Positions 1-7,638 of a DNA stretch of 35,479 nt are shown here, one piece after another. Under the pieces are notes generated by a model, which did no database searches, was not told where the DNA came from, and saw only the letters and a program-made list of their open reading frames with translations. Each line of letters opens with the position of its first letter. Within the stretch, counting starts at the first letter, position 1. The stretch spans positions 1 through 35,479 of the forward strand of contig CALVDE010000011.1 of assembly GCA_944326265.1 (NCBI GenBank). The letters are read 5' to 3'. Origin of the DNA: an uncultured Bacteroidales bacterium. Its GTDB lineage: Bacteria > Bacteroidota > Bacteroidia > Bacteroidales > UBA932. Both the position numbers and the translations under genes were made by a program.

Positions 1-76
1 CCAGCAGGTGGACCCGTAAACTGTTGCTTTTTATCATTACTTTTTCTCTTGTGTCCAACTTTTTTGGTACACCTCA
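1..76 (+). mobile_element. Right end of an IS3-family (IS150-group-like) insertion sequence, cut by the window edge
   Basis: Positions 53-76 form one arm of a perfect 24-bp match, in inverted orientation, with 35407-35430. Read inward, the arm has the TG...AAAAAAGTTGGAC pattern familiar from IS150-group IS3 elements. Left of it, positions 2-19 could encode the last five residues of a transposase (QQVDP) followed by TAA, about 35 bp from the terminus, as expected for the orfB end. The sequence beyond the arm differs from that at the other end, as expected if one window edge holds the right end and the other the left end of the same IS. The match is seen directly; the family assignment rests on remembered terminal motifs, and no transposase is visible. 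Confidence 0.55.
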
Positions 77-489
77 TCAGCTATGCACATATCTGCCGAA
101 AGCACACGCCACCCATGCAAGCAACTGACCTTCCAGCACATACGATTCCACCCTGCGTCAGTACTTACCATTACTTCGCACTGCTGCAATTGCTGCCGCT
201 TTCCCACTCCTTCCGAAGGAGTCGAACGAATATGAAAAGGCGATGCCACCCCATTCCAGCCCCCCCTCCCTAACGACATATCATTGCCGCAACGACACTG
301 AAACGCAGGAAGCGCCACCGTTGTGGCAAAAAGAATGAAGCGACAAGCTGACTGGCTGCAGGTCTTTATTCTGTTTCCTGTCAATGAAATACTATCGGGC
401 TGATAGCAAGTTAGTCAAATTTAGCACCTCGAATGAATACTCTAACAAAGCGAAAAGTGGTGCCTCCTGCATCTCCCCCTGGTTGTAAT
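77..489. other. Intergenic stretch without a supported gene
   Basis: Nothing convincing is encoded here. Open frames on both strands have no recognisable domain and one runs into the IS end. The minus strand carries a G-run pattern at 249-270 that could form a G-quadruplex, and there is a small CTATC/GATAG hairpin at 392-406. The stretch probably separates an old IS insertion from the tracrRNA terminator. Confidence 0.5.
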
Positions 490-570
490 TTAATACAAAA
501 GGCGAACCGTGAGGCCCGCCTTAAATGTTTTCACAACGGAATAATCCTTATTGTGAATTGCTTCAAACTT
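490..570 (-). ncRNA. tracrRNA of the type II-C CRISPR-Cas system
   Basis: Minus-strand positions 570-551 are the anti-repeat. They pair with the first 22-23 nt of the transcribed CRISPR repeat: TTGTGAATTGCTT, one bulged U in the repeat, then CAAACTT. Downstream come a nexus-like segment (GGATTATTCCGTTGTGAAAA) and a terminal hairpin with arms AAGGCG (517-522) and CGCCTT (499-504) followed by TTTTGTATT, an intrinsic terminator. The promoter TATATTTG at 576-583 predicts a start near 570, so the RNA would begin at the anti-repeat and be about 80 nt long. It diverges from cas9, a common place for tracrRNA in Bacteroidota. Its preservation argues that the locus was recently functional. Confidence 0.88.
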
Positions 571-575
571 GAAAA

Positions 576-607
576 CAAATATAGCCCATTTTTCCAAAAT
601 GAGCAAT
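576..607 (-). promoter_or_regulatory. tracrRNA promoter
   Basis: On the minus strand, ATTG (607-604), 20 nt, then TATATTTG (583-576), matching the Bacteroidota consensus TTTG-N19-21-TAnnTTTG. It overlaps the divergent cas9 promoter by about 17 bp. Confidence 0.65.
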
Positions 608-622
608 TTTTTCTTAAATTTG
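591..622 (+). promoter_or_regulatory. cas9-cas1-cas2 promoter
   Basis: TTTC (591-594), 20 nt, then TAAATTTG (615-622), a full match to the TAnnTTTG -7 element. The predicted start is near 629, about 20 nt before the cas9 ATG. It overlaps the divergent tracrRNA promoter, so the two units may compete for polymerase. Confidence 0.6.
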
Positions 623-650
623 AAGCATATTCATTTAATGCCAATACACT

Positions 651-3600
651 ATGAAAAAGATACTAGGCCTAGACCTCGGAGTTTCAAGCATCGGATGGGC
701 ACTCGTTAACGAAGCGGAGACGAAATACGAACATTCTTCTATTACAAAGCTTGGTGTCAGAATAATTAATTATGACAATTTCGGAAATTCTGAGACAGGT
801 AAAGACTCCAAAAATCCTGTAAATGATTTTAGAAGCGGCAAAGGACTCTCTTGCAATGCAAAACGCACACTGAAACGCAGTATGCGCCGCAACCTACAAA
901 GATACAAACTGCGCAGAGCCGCACTTATAGATACCCTTATGTCATACGGATGGATCAACGAGGGCAGTATCCTTGCAGAATCCGGAAAGGATACCACATT
1001 CCAGACTCTGAAACTGCGGGCCAAAGCCGCAGAGAAGGAGATTTCACTGGAGGAACTGGCTCGAGTATTTCTGAACATCAACAAGAAGCGCGGATACAAG
1101 AGCTCCCGTAAGCTGAACAAGAGTGAGAACACAGATGAGGGAAGCCTCATAGACGGCATGGAGACCGCACGGATTCTGAGCGAAGAAGGCATTACTCCGG
1201 GAGAATATTCCTTCCGGCTTTTATGCGAAGGAAAAGAAGAGAAAAATCTGCCGGAATTCTACAAGTCCGACCTGGAAAACGAATTCGAGCGGATATGGAA
1301 ATTCCAGCGGCAATTCTACCCCGACATAATGACTGACACCCTTAAAGAGGAGCTGAGAGGCAAGAGCGAGAAACAGACATGGGCAATATGTGAGAAACCA
1401 TTCAACATAGCCGGTATCAAACGCACATCCAAAGGCAAAGATCTTGCGAAAGAAAATTATCTGTGGAGAACTTTAGCCCTCAAAGAGCAGCTGGATCTGG
1501 AACAGCTCGCCGTAGTACTGCAGAAAGTAAACGCACAACTCAAAAAGTCGGACAGTTACCTAGGGAAAATCAGCGACCGGAGCAAGGAACTTTATTTCAA
1601 GCACCAGACAGTCGGACAATACCAGCTGGAGCAGCTGCTGAAAGACCCGCATTCAAGCCTCAGGAATCAGGTATTCTACAGACAGGATTACATGGAAGAA
1701 TTCGACCGGATATGGGAGACCCAGTCCATGTTCCATCCGGAACTGACACAGGAGATGAGGAATACCCTCCGGAACATCATCATCTTCTACCAAAGGCCAC
1801 TAAAAAGCCAGAAGGGCCTCGTGGCCTACTGCGAGTTCGAGAAAGGCCGGAAAGTATGTCCCAAATCATCCCCGGTATTCCAGGAATTCAAGATCTGGCA
1901 GATATTGAACAACCTGAAAATCGACGGAAAGTATCTGGACATCGATGCTAAAGAGAGGCTGTTCAAAGAATTGAGCATACAAAAAGAGCTGAGCAAGACA
2001 GACGTATTGAAAATATTTTTCGGCAAGTCCAAAGGCCACGACATGAATTTCCGCAAACTGGAGGGCAACCGGACTCAGGCCACTCTGTTCCAGGCATATT
2101 CCAGAATTCTCTCACTCTCCGGACACGGTGAAATTGATTTCTCAAAAGGAGCCGATGCAATTATCGAAAAGACCTCCGCCGTATTCTCCGCACTCGGCAT
2201 CGGTTCCGGCATCCTTACCTTCGACTCATCCAAGTCCGGCAAGGATATGGAAAACGAGCCTCTGTACAGACTATGGCACCTTATCTACTAGTACACGGAG
2301 GACAGTTCCAAAACAGGTTACGACTCACTTGTACGCAAGCTGCATGACGAGTTCGGATTTGACCCTGAATACGGGAAAATACTTGCTGCAGTTACCTTTG
2401 ATGACGATTACGGCAGCCTCAGCACAAAGGCCATGTGCAGGATACTCCCCTACATGAAAAAAGGTATGGAATACAGCGAGGCCTGTACCGAGGCCGGATA
2501 CCGGCATTCACAAAGGTCTCTCACCAAAGAGGAAATCGAAAGCAGGGAGTACAAGGACAAACTGGACATCCTCCCTAAGAATACTCTTCGCAACCCTGTC
2601 GTAGAGAAGATCCTCAATCAGATGATTAACGTCGTGAACGGGGTCATCGACACCTACGGCAAGCCGGATGAGATCCGTGTGGAACTGGCCAGGGAACTGA
2701 AAAAGAATGCCGCCGAACGCCAGAACATGACCGAGGCCATCAACAGGTCCACTAAGGAAAATAAGGACATCGAGGAGAAGTTGAAGCAGGATTTCGGCAT
2801 GAGTCACGTGTCCCGCAACAGCATCATACGGTACAAACTCTACATGGAATTAAAGGACAACGGCTTCAAGACTCTGTACAGCAACACATACATTCCTTAC
2901 GAAGATTTGTTCAGCAAGCGGTTCGACATAGAGCACATCATCCCGCAGTCGAGACTGTTCGACGACTCGTTAGCCAACAAGACTTTGGAAAGCAAGGACA
3001 TCAATATCACCAAAGGCGACATGACCGCATTGGATTTCGTCACCGACAAATACGGTCAGGAAGGACTTGAAGAGTATCGGTCACGGGTTGAAATGCTGTT
3101 TAAGAACAATGCCATAAGCAAGACCAAATACCGCAATCTGCTCAGAACCGGGAAAGATGTCCCGGAGAATTTCATACAGAGAGACCTGCGCGACACTCAA
3201 TATATCTCCAAAAAAGCACTGGAAATGCTGGGTGACATTGTCAAGTCCGTCGTTGCCACTTCCGGCGAGATAACCGCCAGACTACGCGAGGACTGGGGAC
3301 TTATAGACGTACTCAAAGAGCTGAACTGGGACAAATACGACAAACTAGGGCTGACCGAATACTACAACGACCCCGACGGACGCAGAATCAGCCGGATAAA
3401 GGACTGGACAAAGCGGAATGACCACCGCCACCATGCCATGGATGCCCTGACTGTCGCATTTACGAGAAGGAGCATCATCCAGTATCTCAATACTCTCAAT
3501 GCCAAAGACAAAGAGCAGCAACAGGAGATTACCTCAAAAGGCCGCCTGATGCCGCCGATGCCTTTCGATGAAATTCGGAGTGAAGCCAAAAGGCATTTGA

Positions 3601-4724
3601 GCGATATTCTGATATCAATAAAGGCCAAGAATAAAGTCGCCACACGCAATGTCAACAAGACAAAACGCAAGGGCGGATCTAACGAGAAAGTCCAGCTGAC
3701 TCCCCGGGGACAGCTCCACAACGAGACTGTTTACGGACAGATACTGCAATACGAGTGCAAGGAAGAGAAAGTCGGTAGCGCTTTCGATGCAGACAAAATC
3801 GCTACCGTGGCCTGCGAACGCTGCCGTAATGCCCTTTACCAGAGGCTGGCACAATACGGAGGCAACCCCAAGAAGGCCTTCAGCGGTTCCAACAGCCTTG
3901 AAAAGAATCCTGTCTTCACCGACATCCTGCACAGCGAGCAGGTACCGCAAAGAGTCAAGACTGTCAGACTGTCTCCTGTCTACACGATACGCAAGCAGAT
4001 TGACCCCAATCTTAAAATAGACAAAGTCATAGACAGCCACATTAGAAGGATTCTCACCGAGAGGCTTGAAGAATTCGGAAACGACCCCCAAAAGGCATTC
4101 TCCAACTTGGACGAGAATCCTATCTGGCTCAACAAGGACAAGGGCATACAGATTAAACGGATAACAATCAGCGGTCCTACAAGCGTCTACGCACTGCATG
4201 ACAAGCTAAATATGCTCGGAACACCGATTGTGAACAACCAAGGGAAAACCATACCGTCCGACTTCGTCAGCCTGAGCAATAATCACCATATCGCAATATT
4301 TATCGACCCTGACGGAAATCTGCAGGAGCAGCCCGTACCGTTCATGGAGGCAGTCGCCAGAGTCAGCCTCGGAGACCCGGTCATCGACAAGACATACAAA
4401 GTCAAGGATGGCTGGAAGTTCCTGTTCTCCATGAAGCAGAACGAGTATTTTGTATTTCCGAACAATGAGACCGGTTTCTACCCCAACACCATAGATTTGC
4501 TCAATCCGATTAATTACCCGGCAATCAGTCAGAATCTTTACAGGGTTCAGAAACTTGCAAGTAAATATTATGTCTTCCGCCACCATTTAGAAACAACTGT
4601 TGCTGAAGACAATACATTAAGAGACACCACATGGAAAAGGATACAGAATGTCAATGGCCTTAAAGGCATTGTGAAAGTACGCATAGACCACTTAGGCAAC
4701 ATAGTCCAGACAGGAGAATACTGA
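651..4724 (+). pseudogene. cas9: cas9, type II-C CRISPR endonuclease, interrupted by an in-frame TAG at codon 547
   Basis: The frame is open from 651 to 4724 (1357 codons besides the final stop) except for TAG at 2289-2291; there is no frameshift. RuvC-I (ILGLDLGVSSIGWALV, D8) is followed by an arginine-rich bridge helix (about residues 68-95) and the REC lobe. After the TAG come RuvC-II (VELAREL, E678), HNH (DIEHIIPQS, H762; N776), RuvC-III (HHRHHAMDALTVAF, H928, D931) and a C-terminal region with two similar segments (each with a G-x-x-P-x-KAFS pattern). All catalytic residues are present. The N-terminal piece alone (546 aa) has only RuvC-I and REC. The first in-frame ATG after the stop is codon 595 and lacks an obvious ribosome site. 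Size, cas1-cas2 neighbours and absence of csn2/cas4 indicate II-C. UAG is an ordinary stop here (cas1, hicB and prfA use it), so Cas9 is probably lost unless there is readthrough, reassembly or a sequencing error. Confidence 0.93.
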
Positions 4725-4725
4725 T

Positions 4726-5634
4726 ATGATAAAGCGCACCCTATATTTCGGCAATCCTGCATACCTCTCGCTCAAGCTCGGGCAGCTGGTCGTCAAGATA
4801 CCGGACAGTCAGGACAACATGGAGACCGTCCGGACGATTCCCATTGAGGACATAGGAATCGTCATCCTCGACCACAAGCAGATAACCCTCACTCAAGGCC
4901 TTATCGAGAGCCTGCTGGACAACAACTGCGCCCTCATAACATGCTCGTCCAACCACCTTCCCGTCGGCCTGATGCTGCCGCTCTACGGCAATACCATCCA
5001 GAACGAGCGTTTCCGCTACCAGATAGATGCCTCTTTGCCCCTCCGCAAACAGCTGTGGCAACAGACCGTCCAGGCAAAAATATCAAATCAGGCCGCTGTT
5101 CTGAAATACGCCACCGGCTCCGTCCACAACAACATGCAGATATGGGCCGCTGATGTCCGCAGCGGAGACTCTGCCAACATGGAGGCCAGGGCCGCCGCAT
5201 ACTACTGGAAAACCTTGTTCCAGGACATAGACGGATTCGTCAGAGGAAGGGACGAGGACGAACCCAACAATCTGCTCAACTACGGATACGCCATAGTCCG
5301 CGCCATAATCGCACGCGCCTTGGTTTCCAGCGGCCTGCTTCCCACCCTCGGCATCCACCACCACAACCGTTACAACGCCTACTGCCTCGCCGACGACATC
5401 ATGGAACCGTACCGTCCGTATGTGGACAAAACCGTATTCGACATCTGCCGCAGAGGCGGATCCCTGAAACTCACCATCGATCTCAAGCGCGAGCTGCTGT
5501 CCATTCCCACAATGGATGTCTGCATCAACGACAAACGCAGTCCGCTGATGGTCGCTGCAACTACGACTACCGCCTCGCTTGTAAAGTGTTTTACCGGTGA
5601 GATGAGGAGGATATCCTATCCTCTAATTACTTAG
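4726..5634 (+). CDS. cas1: CRISPR-associated endonuclease Cas1 (type II-C)
   Basis: A 302-residue Cas1 integrase, which with Cas2 inserts new spacers at the array. The beta-rich N-terminus ([20 protein letters not shown]) carries the family's [11 protein letters not shown] segment. The metal-binding active site is visible as E153 (in [12 protein letters not shown]), the histidines of GIHHHN (H211-H213) and E227 (in [13 protein letters not shown]). Length is normal for type II Cas1. It starts 1 nt after the cas9 stop and ends in TAG, 8 nt before cas2, so the three genes form one operon. Nothing looks damaged, which contrasts with cas9. Identification is firm. Confidence 0.97.
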   Translation: MIKRTLYFGNPAYLSLKLGQLVVKIPDSQDNMETVRTIPIEDIGIVILDHKQITLTQGLIESLLDNNCALITCSSNHLPVGLMLPLYGNTIQNERFRYQIDASLPLRKQLWQQTVQAKISNQAAVLKYATGSVHNNMQIWAADVRSGDSANMEARAAAYYWKTLFQDIDGFVRGRDEDEPNNLLNYGYAIVRAIIARALVSSGLLPTLGIHHHNRYNAYCLADDIMEPYRPYVDKTVFDICRRGGSLKLTIDLKRELLSIPTMDVCINDKRSPLMVAATTTTASLVKCFTGEMRRISYPLIT

Positions 5635-5642
5635 TATATTCT

Positions 5643-5978
5643 ATGAACGAACGGATAAGCGAATATAGAGTCATGTGGGTACTTGTCTTTTTCGATTTGC
5701 CGACTGATACGAAAAAAGAGCGCAAGGCCGCTGCCGAATTCAGAAAACAGCTGATTAAGGACGGCTTCATCATGTTCCAGTTCTCCATCTATATGCGCCA
5801 TTGCCCCAGCGTAGAAAATGCCAATGTCCATATCCGCAGAGTAAAATCCGTTCTTCCGCCATTAGGGCAGGTCGGAATTCTTTCCATTACCGACAAACAA
5901 TTCGGAGCCATGGAGCTATTTTCCGAGAAAAAGGAACGTCAACCGCCTATCGACTATCTCCAGTTAGAACTCTTTTAA
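5643..5978 (+). CDS. cas2: CRISPR-associated protein Cas2
   Basis: A 111-residue Cas2, the structural partner of Cas1 in spacer integration. The ferredoxin-like first strand ends in the conserved [16 protein letters not shown] segment with the family aspartate at D18. The central [10 protein letters not shown] and the C-terminal IDYLQLELF tail fit type II-C Cas2. A start at M11 is possible, but the ten extra residues ([10 protein letters not shown]) are usual in this subfamily, so the first ATG is kept. It is the last gene of the cas operon, followed by an intrinsic terminator and then the array. Confidence 0.95.
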   Translation: MNERISEYRVMWVLVFFDLPTDTKKERKAAAEFRKQLIKDGFIMFQFSIYMRHCPSVENANVHIRRVKSVLPPLGQVGILSITDKQFGAMELFSEKKERQPPIDYLQLELF

Positions 5979-5994
5979 TGCTCGAAACACAAAC

Positions 5995-6024
5995 AAAAAA
6001 TCCGACATCGCTGCCGGATTTTTA
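5995..6024 (+). terminator. Terminator of the cas operon
   Basis: Arms AAATCCG (5998-6004) and CGGATTT (6015-6021) with a 10-nt loop, followed by TT. A run of A on the left makes it potentially bidirectional, so it could also stop minus-strand pre-crRNA leaving the array toward cas2. Confidence 0.7.
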
Positions 6025-6076
6025 ATTCTGCAAACGCATCCTAAGTCGTTGTTATCATTTATCTTACAGACATCCT

Positions 6077-6591
6077 GCTGTTTGCAGTCCGTCAAAGATA
6101 CAAAGTTTGAAAGCAATTCACAACTTTCTGAGTACGTCATTCCTACCCTCGGTGGCTGTTTGCAGTCCGTCAAAGATACAAAGTTTGAAAGCAATTCACA
6201 ACTTACTTATTCTGATAATACTGTTCCGTATGCTGTTTGCAGTCCGTCAAAGATACAAAGTTTGAAAGCAATTCACAACTAGACGGCACACCGCTAGGTG
6301 AAATGGGAGGCTGTTTGCAGTCCGTCAAAGATACAAAGTTTGAAAGCAATTCACAACCAAGATAGTTCAGGCATTGCAAGTATGTCTCGCTGTTTGCAGT
6401 CCGTCAAAGATACAAAGTTTGAAAGCAATTCACAACACGACGCCCTGTCGATGTTCTCCCAAATGCGCTGTTTGCAGTCCGTCAAAGATACAAAGTTTGA
6501 AAGCAATTCACAACTGCCCCACTTTTGCAAATTTCTCAGAGGAGCTGTTTGCAGTCCGTCAAAGATACAAAGTTTGAAAGCAATTCACAAC
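6077..6591 (-). CRISPR. CRISPR array, seven identical 48-bp repeats and six spacers
   Basis: Repeats lie at 6077-6124, 6155-6202, 6232-6279, 6310-6357, 6389-6436, 6467-6514 and 6544-6591; spacers are 30, 29, 30, 31, 30 and 29 nt. One terminal base may belong to the spacers, giving the usual 47-bp unit. The tracrRNA pairs with the strand beginning GTTGTGAATTGCTTTC, so crRNA is made from the minus strand, toward cas2. Each repeat has TATCTTTG on that strand (6093-6100 in the first), a match to the Bacteroidota -7 box, with GTTG 20 nt upstream. Each spacer may thus have its own start about 10 nt before it, as in other II-C systems with in-repeat promoters. All seven repeats are identical, so there is no sign of array ageing. 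Confidence 0.97.
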
Positions 6592-6675
6592 TGACTTGGG
6601 ATTACTTTTTGCCAATACTCGCAATCGTCTACTCCAGTAACATATTGGAGTCTCTGCTGTAAAAAATGATAAAAT

Positions 6676-6706
6676 TTTGCAAATTATAGCATTTTTGCTA
6701 TATTTG
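6676..6706 (+). promoter_or_regulatory. hicAB promoter
   Basis: TTTG (6676-6679), 19 nt, then TATATTTG (6699-6706): a perfect match to the Bacteroidota consensus. Predicted transcription start is near 6713, 24 nt before the hicA ATG. Confidence 0.75.
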
Positions 6707-6707
6707 C
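6679..6707. promoter_or_regulatory. Candidate HicB operator (inverted repeat over the promoter)
   Basis: GCAAATTATAGCA (6679-6691) and TGCTATATTTGC (6696-6707) form an inverted repeat, perfect apart from one extra T in the left arm, around a TTTT centre. It fills the space between the -33 and -7 boxes and covers the -7. HicB here has a C-terminal HTH, so autorepression through this site is the natural reading; binding is inferred. Confidence 0.6.
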
Positions 6708-6736
6708 GGTGTCTTTAACAAACGGTCTTTCAAATC

Positions 6737-6922
6737 ATGAAGTACAATCAGTTATTTGCGGAGCTTACCGCAGCCGGTTGTAGCGTTCACAGACACGGCG
6801 CGAACCACGATATATGGTTCAGCCCCCTTACGGGAAACAGATTCCCACTGCCGAGACACGGCGGACAGGAAGTCCCGAAAAGGATGGAACGCAAGGCAAG
6901 AAAGGTTCTTCTGGGGGAGTAA
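6737..6922 (+). CDS. hicA: HicA-family mRNA interferase toxin
   Basis: A 61-residue protein of the double-stranded-RNA-binding-like HicA fold. HicA toxins cleave mRNA and tmRNA and are held inactive by HicB. The family pattern is clear: an N-terminal helix (NQLFAELTAAGCSVHRHG), the catalytic-histidine strand ANHDIWFSP, and the P-x-P-R-H segment RFPLPRHGGQEVPKRM. Length is typical. It comes first in the pair, as is usual for hicAB. The stop codon lies inside a GC-rich hairpin (6913-6928), and the gap to hicB is an unusually long 104 nt. Confidence 0.85.
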   Translation: MKYNQLFAELTAAGCSVHRHGANHDIWFSPLTGNRFPLPRHGGQEVPKRMERKARKVLLGE

Positions 6923-6940
6923 TCCCCCGGCCTTTCTTTT
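6913..6940 (+). terminator. Hairpin overlapping the hicA stop codon
   Basis: GGGGGA (6913-6918) and TCCCCC (6923-6928) pair around the TAA stop, followed by GGCCTTTCTTTT. It looks like an intrinsic terminator or an attenuator between toxin and antitoxin. Confidence 0.5.
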
Positions 6941-6975
6941 CTCATGACTGAATGTCCGAATTTGTTGAGACAAAC

Positions 6976-7004
6976 GGGACGGCACGATGCCGTCCCTGAT
7001 TTTT
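6976..7004 (+). terminator. Second hairpin between hicA and hicB
   Basis: A perfect 9-bp stem, GGGACGGCA (6976-6984) and TGCCGTCCC (6988-6996) with a 3-nt loop, followed by TGATTTTT. With the hairpin at 6913 it puts two terminator-like structures inside the presumed TA operon. Confidence 0.55.
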
Positions 7005-7026
7005 ATGGAAAATTGAACTGGATATT

Positions 7027-7422
7027 ATGAAAGTAACGGCTATTATGGAAAAGGCGAAGGACGGAAACTTCTCCTGCTTCGTCAAGGAAGACTTTCCGGG
7101 ATTCGGACTGGCGGGCTACGGAAGTACCGCCGCTGAGGCCAGGACGGACATGTTGCTCGCCTGGGCTGAGATCCGGGAGGACATGGCCACCAAGGGTCTG
7201 GAAGTCCCTGAGCTGGAGTTCGTCTACAAGTACGACATGCAGTCATTCTTTGACTGCTTCCCGTTCCTGAATGTCTCCAAGGTGGCCGAGCTGGCCGGCA
7301 TCAACCCGTCACTGATGAGGCAGTATACCTCGGGTGTGGCCAATGCCGGGCAGAAGCAATATGACAGAATACGTAATGCTGTCCGGAAGATTTCACGCGA
7401 GCTTTCGGAAGCCACGTTCTAG
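7027..7422 (+). CDS. hicB: HicB-family antitoxin with C-terminal HTH
   Basis: A 131-residue antitoxin of the HicB partial-RNase-H fold. The N-terminal half has the pattern GNFSCFVKEDFPGFGLAGYGST with the following AAEARTDMLLAWAEI helix. The C-terminal part (about residues 80-128: VSKVAELAGINPSLMRQYTSG) is a helix-turn-helix, so the protein should both block HicA and bind the hicAB promoter. The gene ends in TAG and is followed by two terminators. No separate TAnnTTTG promoter is evident directly upstream, so it probably depends on readthrough of the hairpins after hicA. Confidence 0.85.
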   Translation: MKVTAIMEKAKDGNFSCFVKEDFPGFGLAGYGSTAAEARTDMLLAWAEIREDMATKGLEVPELEFVYKYDMQSFFDCFPFLNVSKVAELAGINPSLMRQYTSGVANAGQKQYDRIRNAVRKISRELSEATF

Positions 7423-7467
7423 AGATAGTGTACCGCCGTGAGGCGATGACCGTTTATTAAGACAACC

Positions 7468-7513
7468 GGGCCGGCCTGGAAGGACATACATCTTCCGGCC
7501 GGTCCTATTTTTT
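7468..7513 (+). terminator. Terminator of hicAB
   Basis: A long GC stem: arm 7468-7482 (GGGCCGGCCTGGAAG) with 7492-7505, one bulge and one G-T pair, followed by TATTTTTT. Confidence 0.75.
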
Positions 7514-7515
7514 GC

Positions 7516-7556
7516 AGCGGTGACTTCGGTATGTCCGGGACACCGCTTTTTATTTG
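7516..7556. terminator. Second, possibly bidirectional terminator
   Basis: AGCGGTG (7516-7522) pairs with CACCGCT (7541-7547), followed by TTTTATTT on the plus strand; an A/T run also follows on the minus strand. It could back up the hicAB terminator and stop minus-strand transcripts from the phosphoesterase operon after they pass the solitary CRISPR repeat. Confidence 0.55.
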
Positions 7557-7587
7557 AAAAATTAGATGATTATATGCCAAGGCGACA

Positions 7588-7635
7588 GCTGTTTGCTGTC
7601 CGTTAAAGATACAAAGTTTGAAGGCGATTCACAAC
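7588..7635 (-). repeat. Solitary degenerate CRISPR repeat
   Basis: The 48 bp match the array repeat at 44 positions; differences are at 7597, 7604, 7623 and 7626. It lies 996 bp beyond the last array repeat, across hicAB, and 3 bp past the phosphoesterase stop codon. The change at 7604 turns the minus-strand -7 box TATCTTTG into TATCTTTA. Those at 7623 and 7626 break pairing with the tracrRNA anti-repeat. It is probably a remnant of the old array end. Confidence 0.93.
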
Positions 7636-7638
7636 CCA

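Noticed and set aside
37-384. Minus-strand open frame of 115 codons near the left edge
   Set aside because: It has no recognisable domain, its end runs into the IS terminus, and composition looks random; overlapping plus-strand frames are equally unconvincing.
433-654. Short plus-strand open frame before cas9
   Set aside because: It overlaps the tracrRNA and both promoters on the opposite strand; the coding reading is fortuitous.
2289-2291. Genome-wide recoding of UAG as an explanation for the cas9 stop
   Set aside because: cas1, hicB and prfA end in UAG at the expected place and a normal RF1 gene is present. Local suppression cannot be excluded.
2292-2435. Internal restart after the cas9 amber codon using the GGAGG at 2296-2300
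   Set aside because: No in-frame ATG, GTG or TTG lies at a suitable distance; the first in-frame ATG is at 2433.
5964-6594. Open frames with repeated peptide units across the array
   Set aside because: They are translations of the 48-bp CRISPR repeat, not proteins.
7588-7635. CreTA-type CRISPR-guarded toxin-antitoxin RNA pair
   Set aside because: The repeat is next to a protein TA module with its own promoter, operator and antitoxin. No small toxin RNA or mini-ORF controlled by the repeat is visible, and its promoter box and tracrRNA pairing are damaged.
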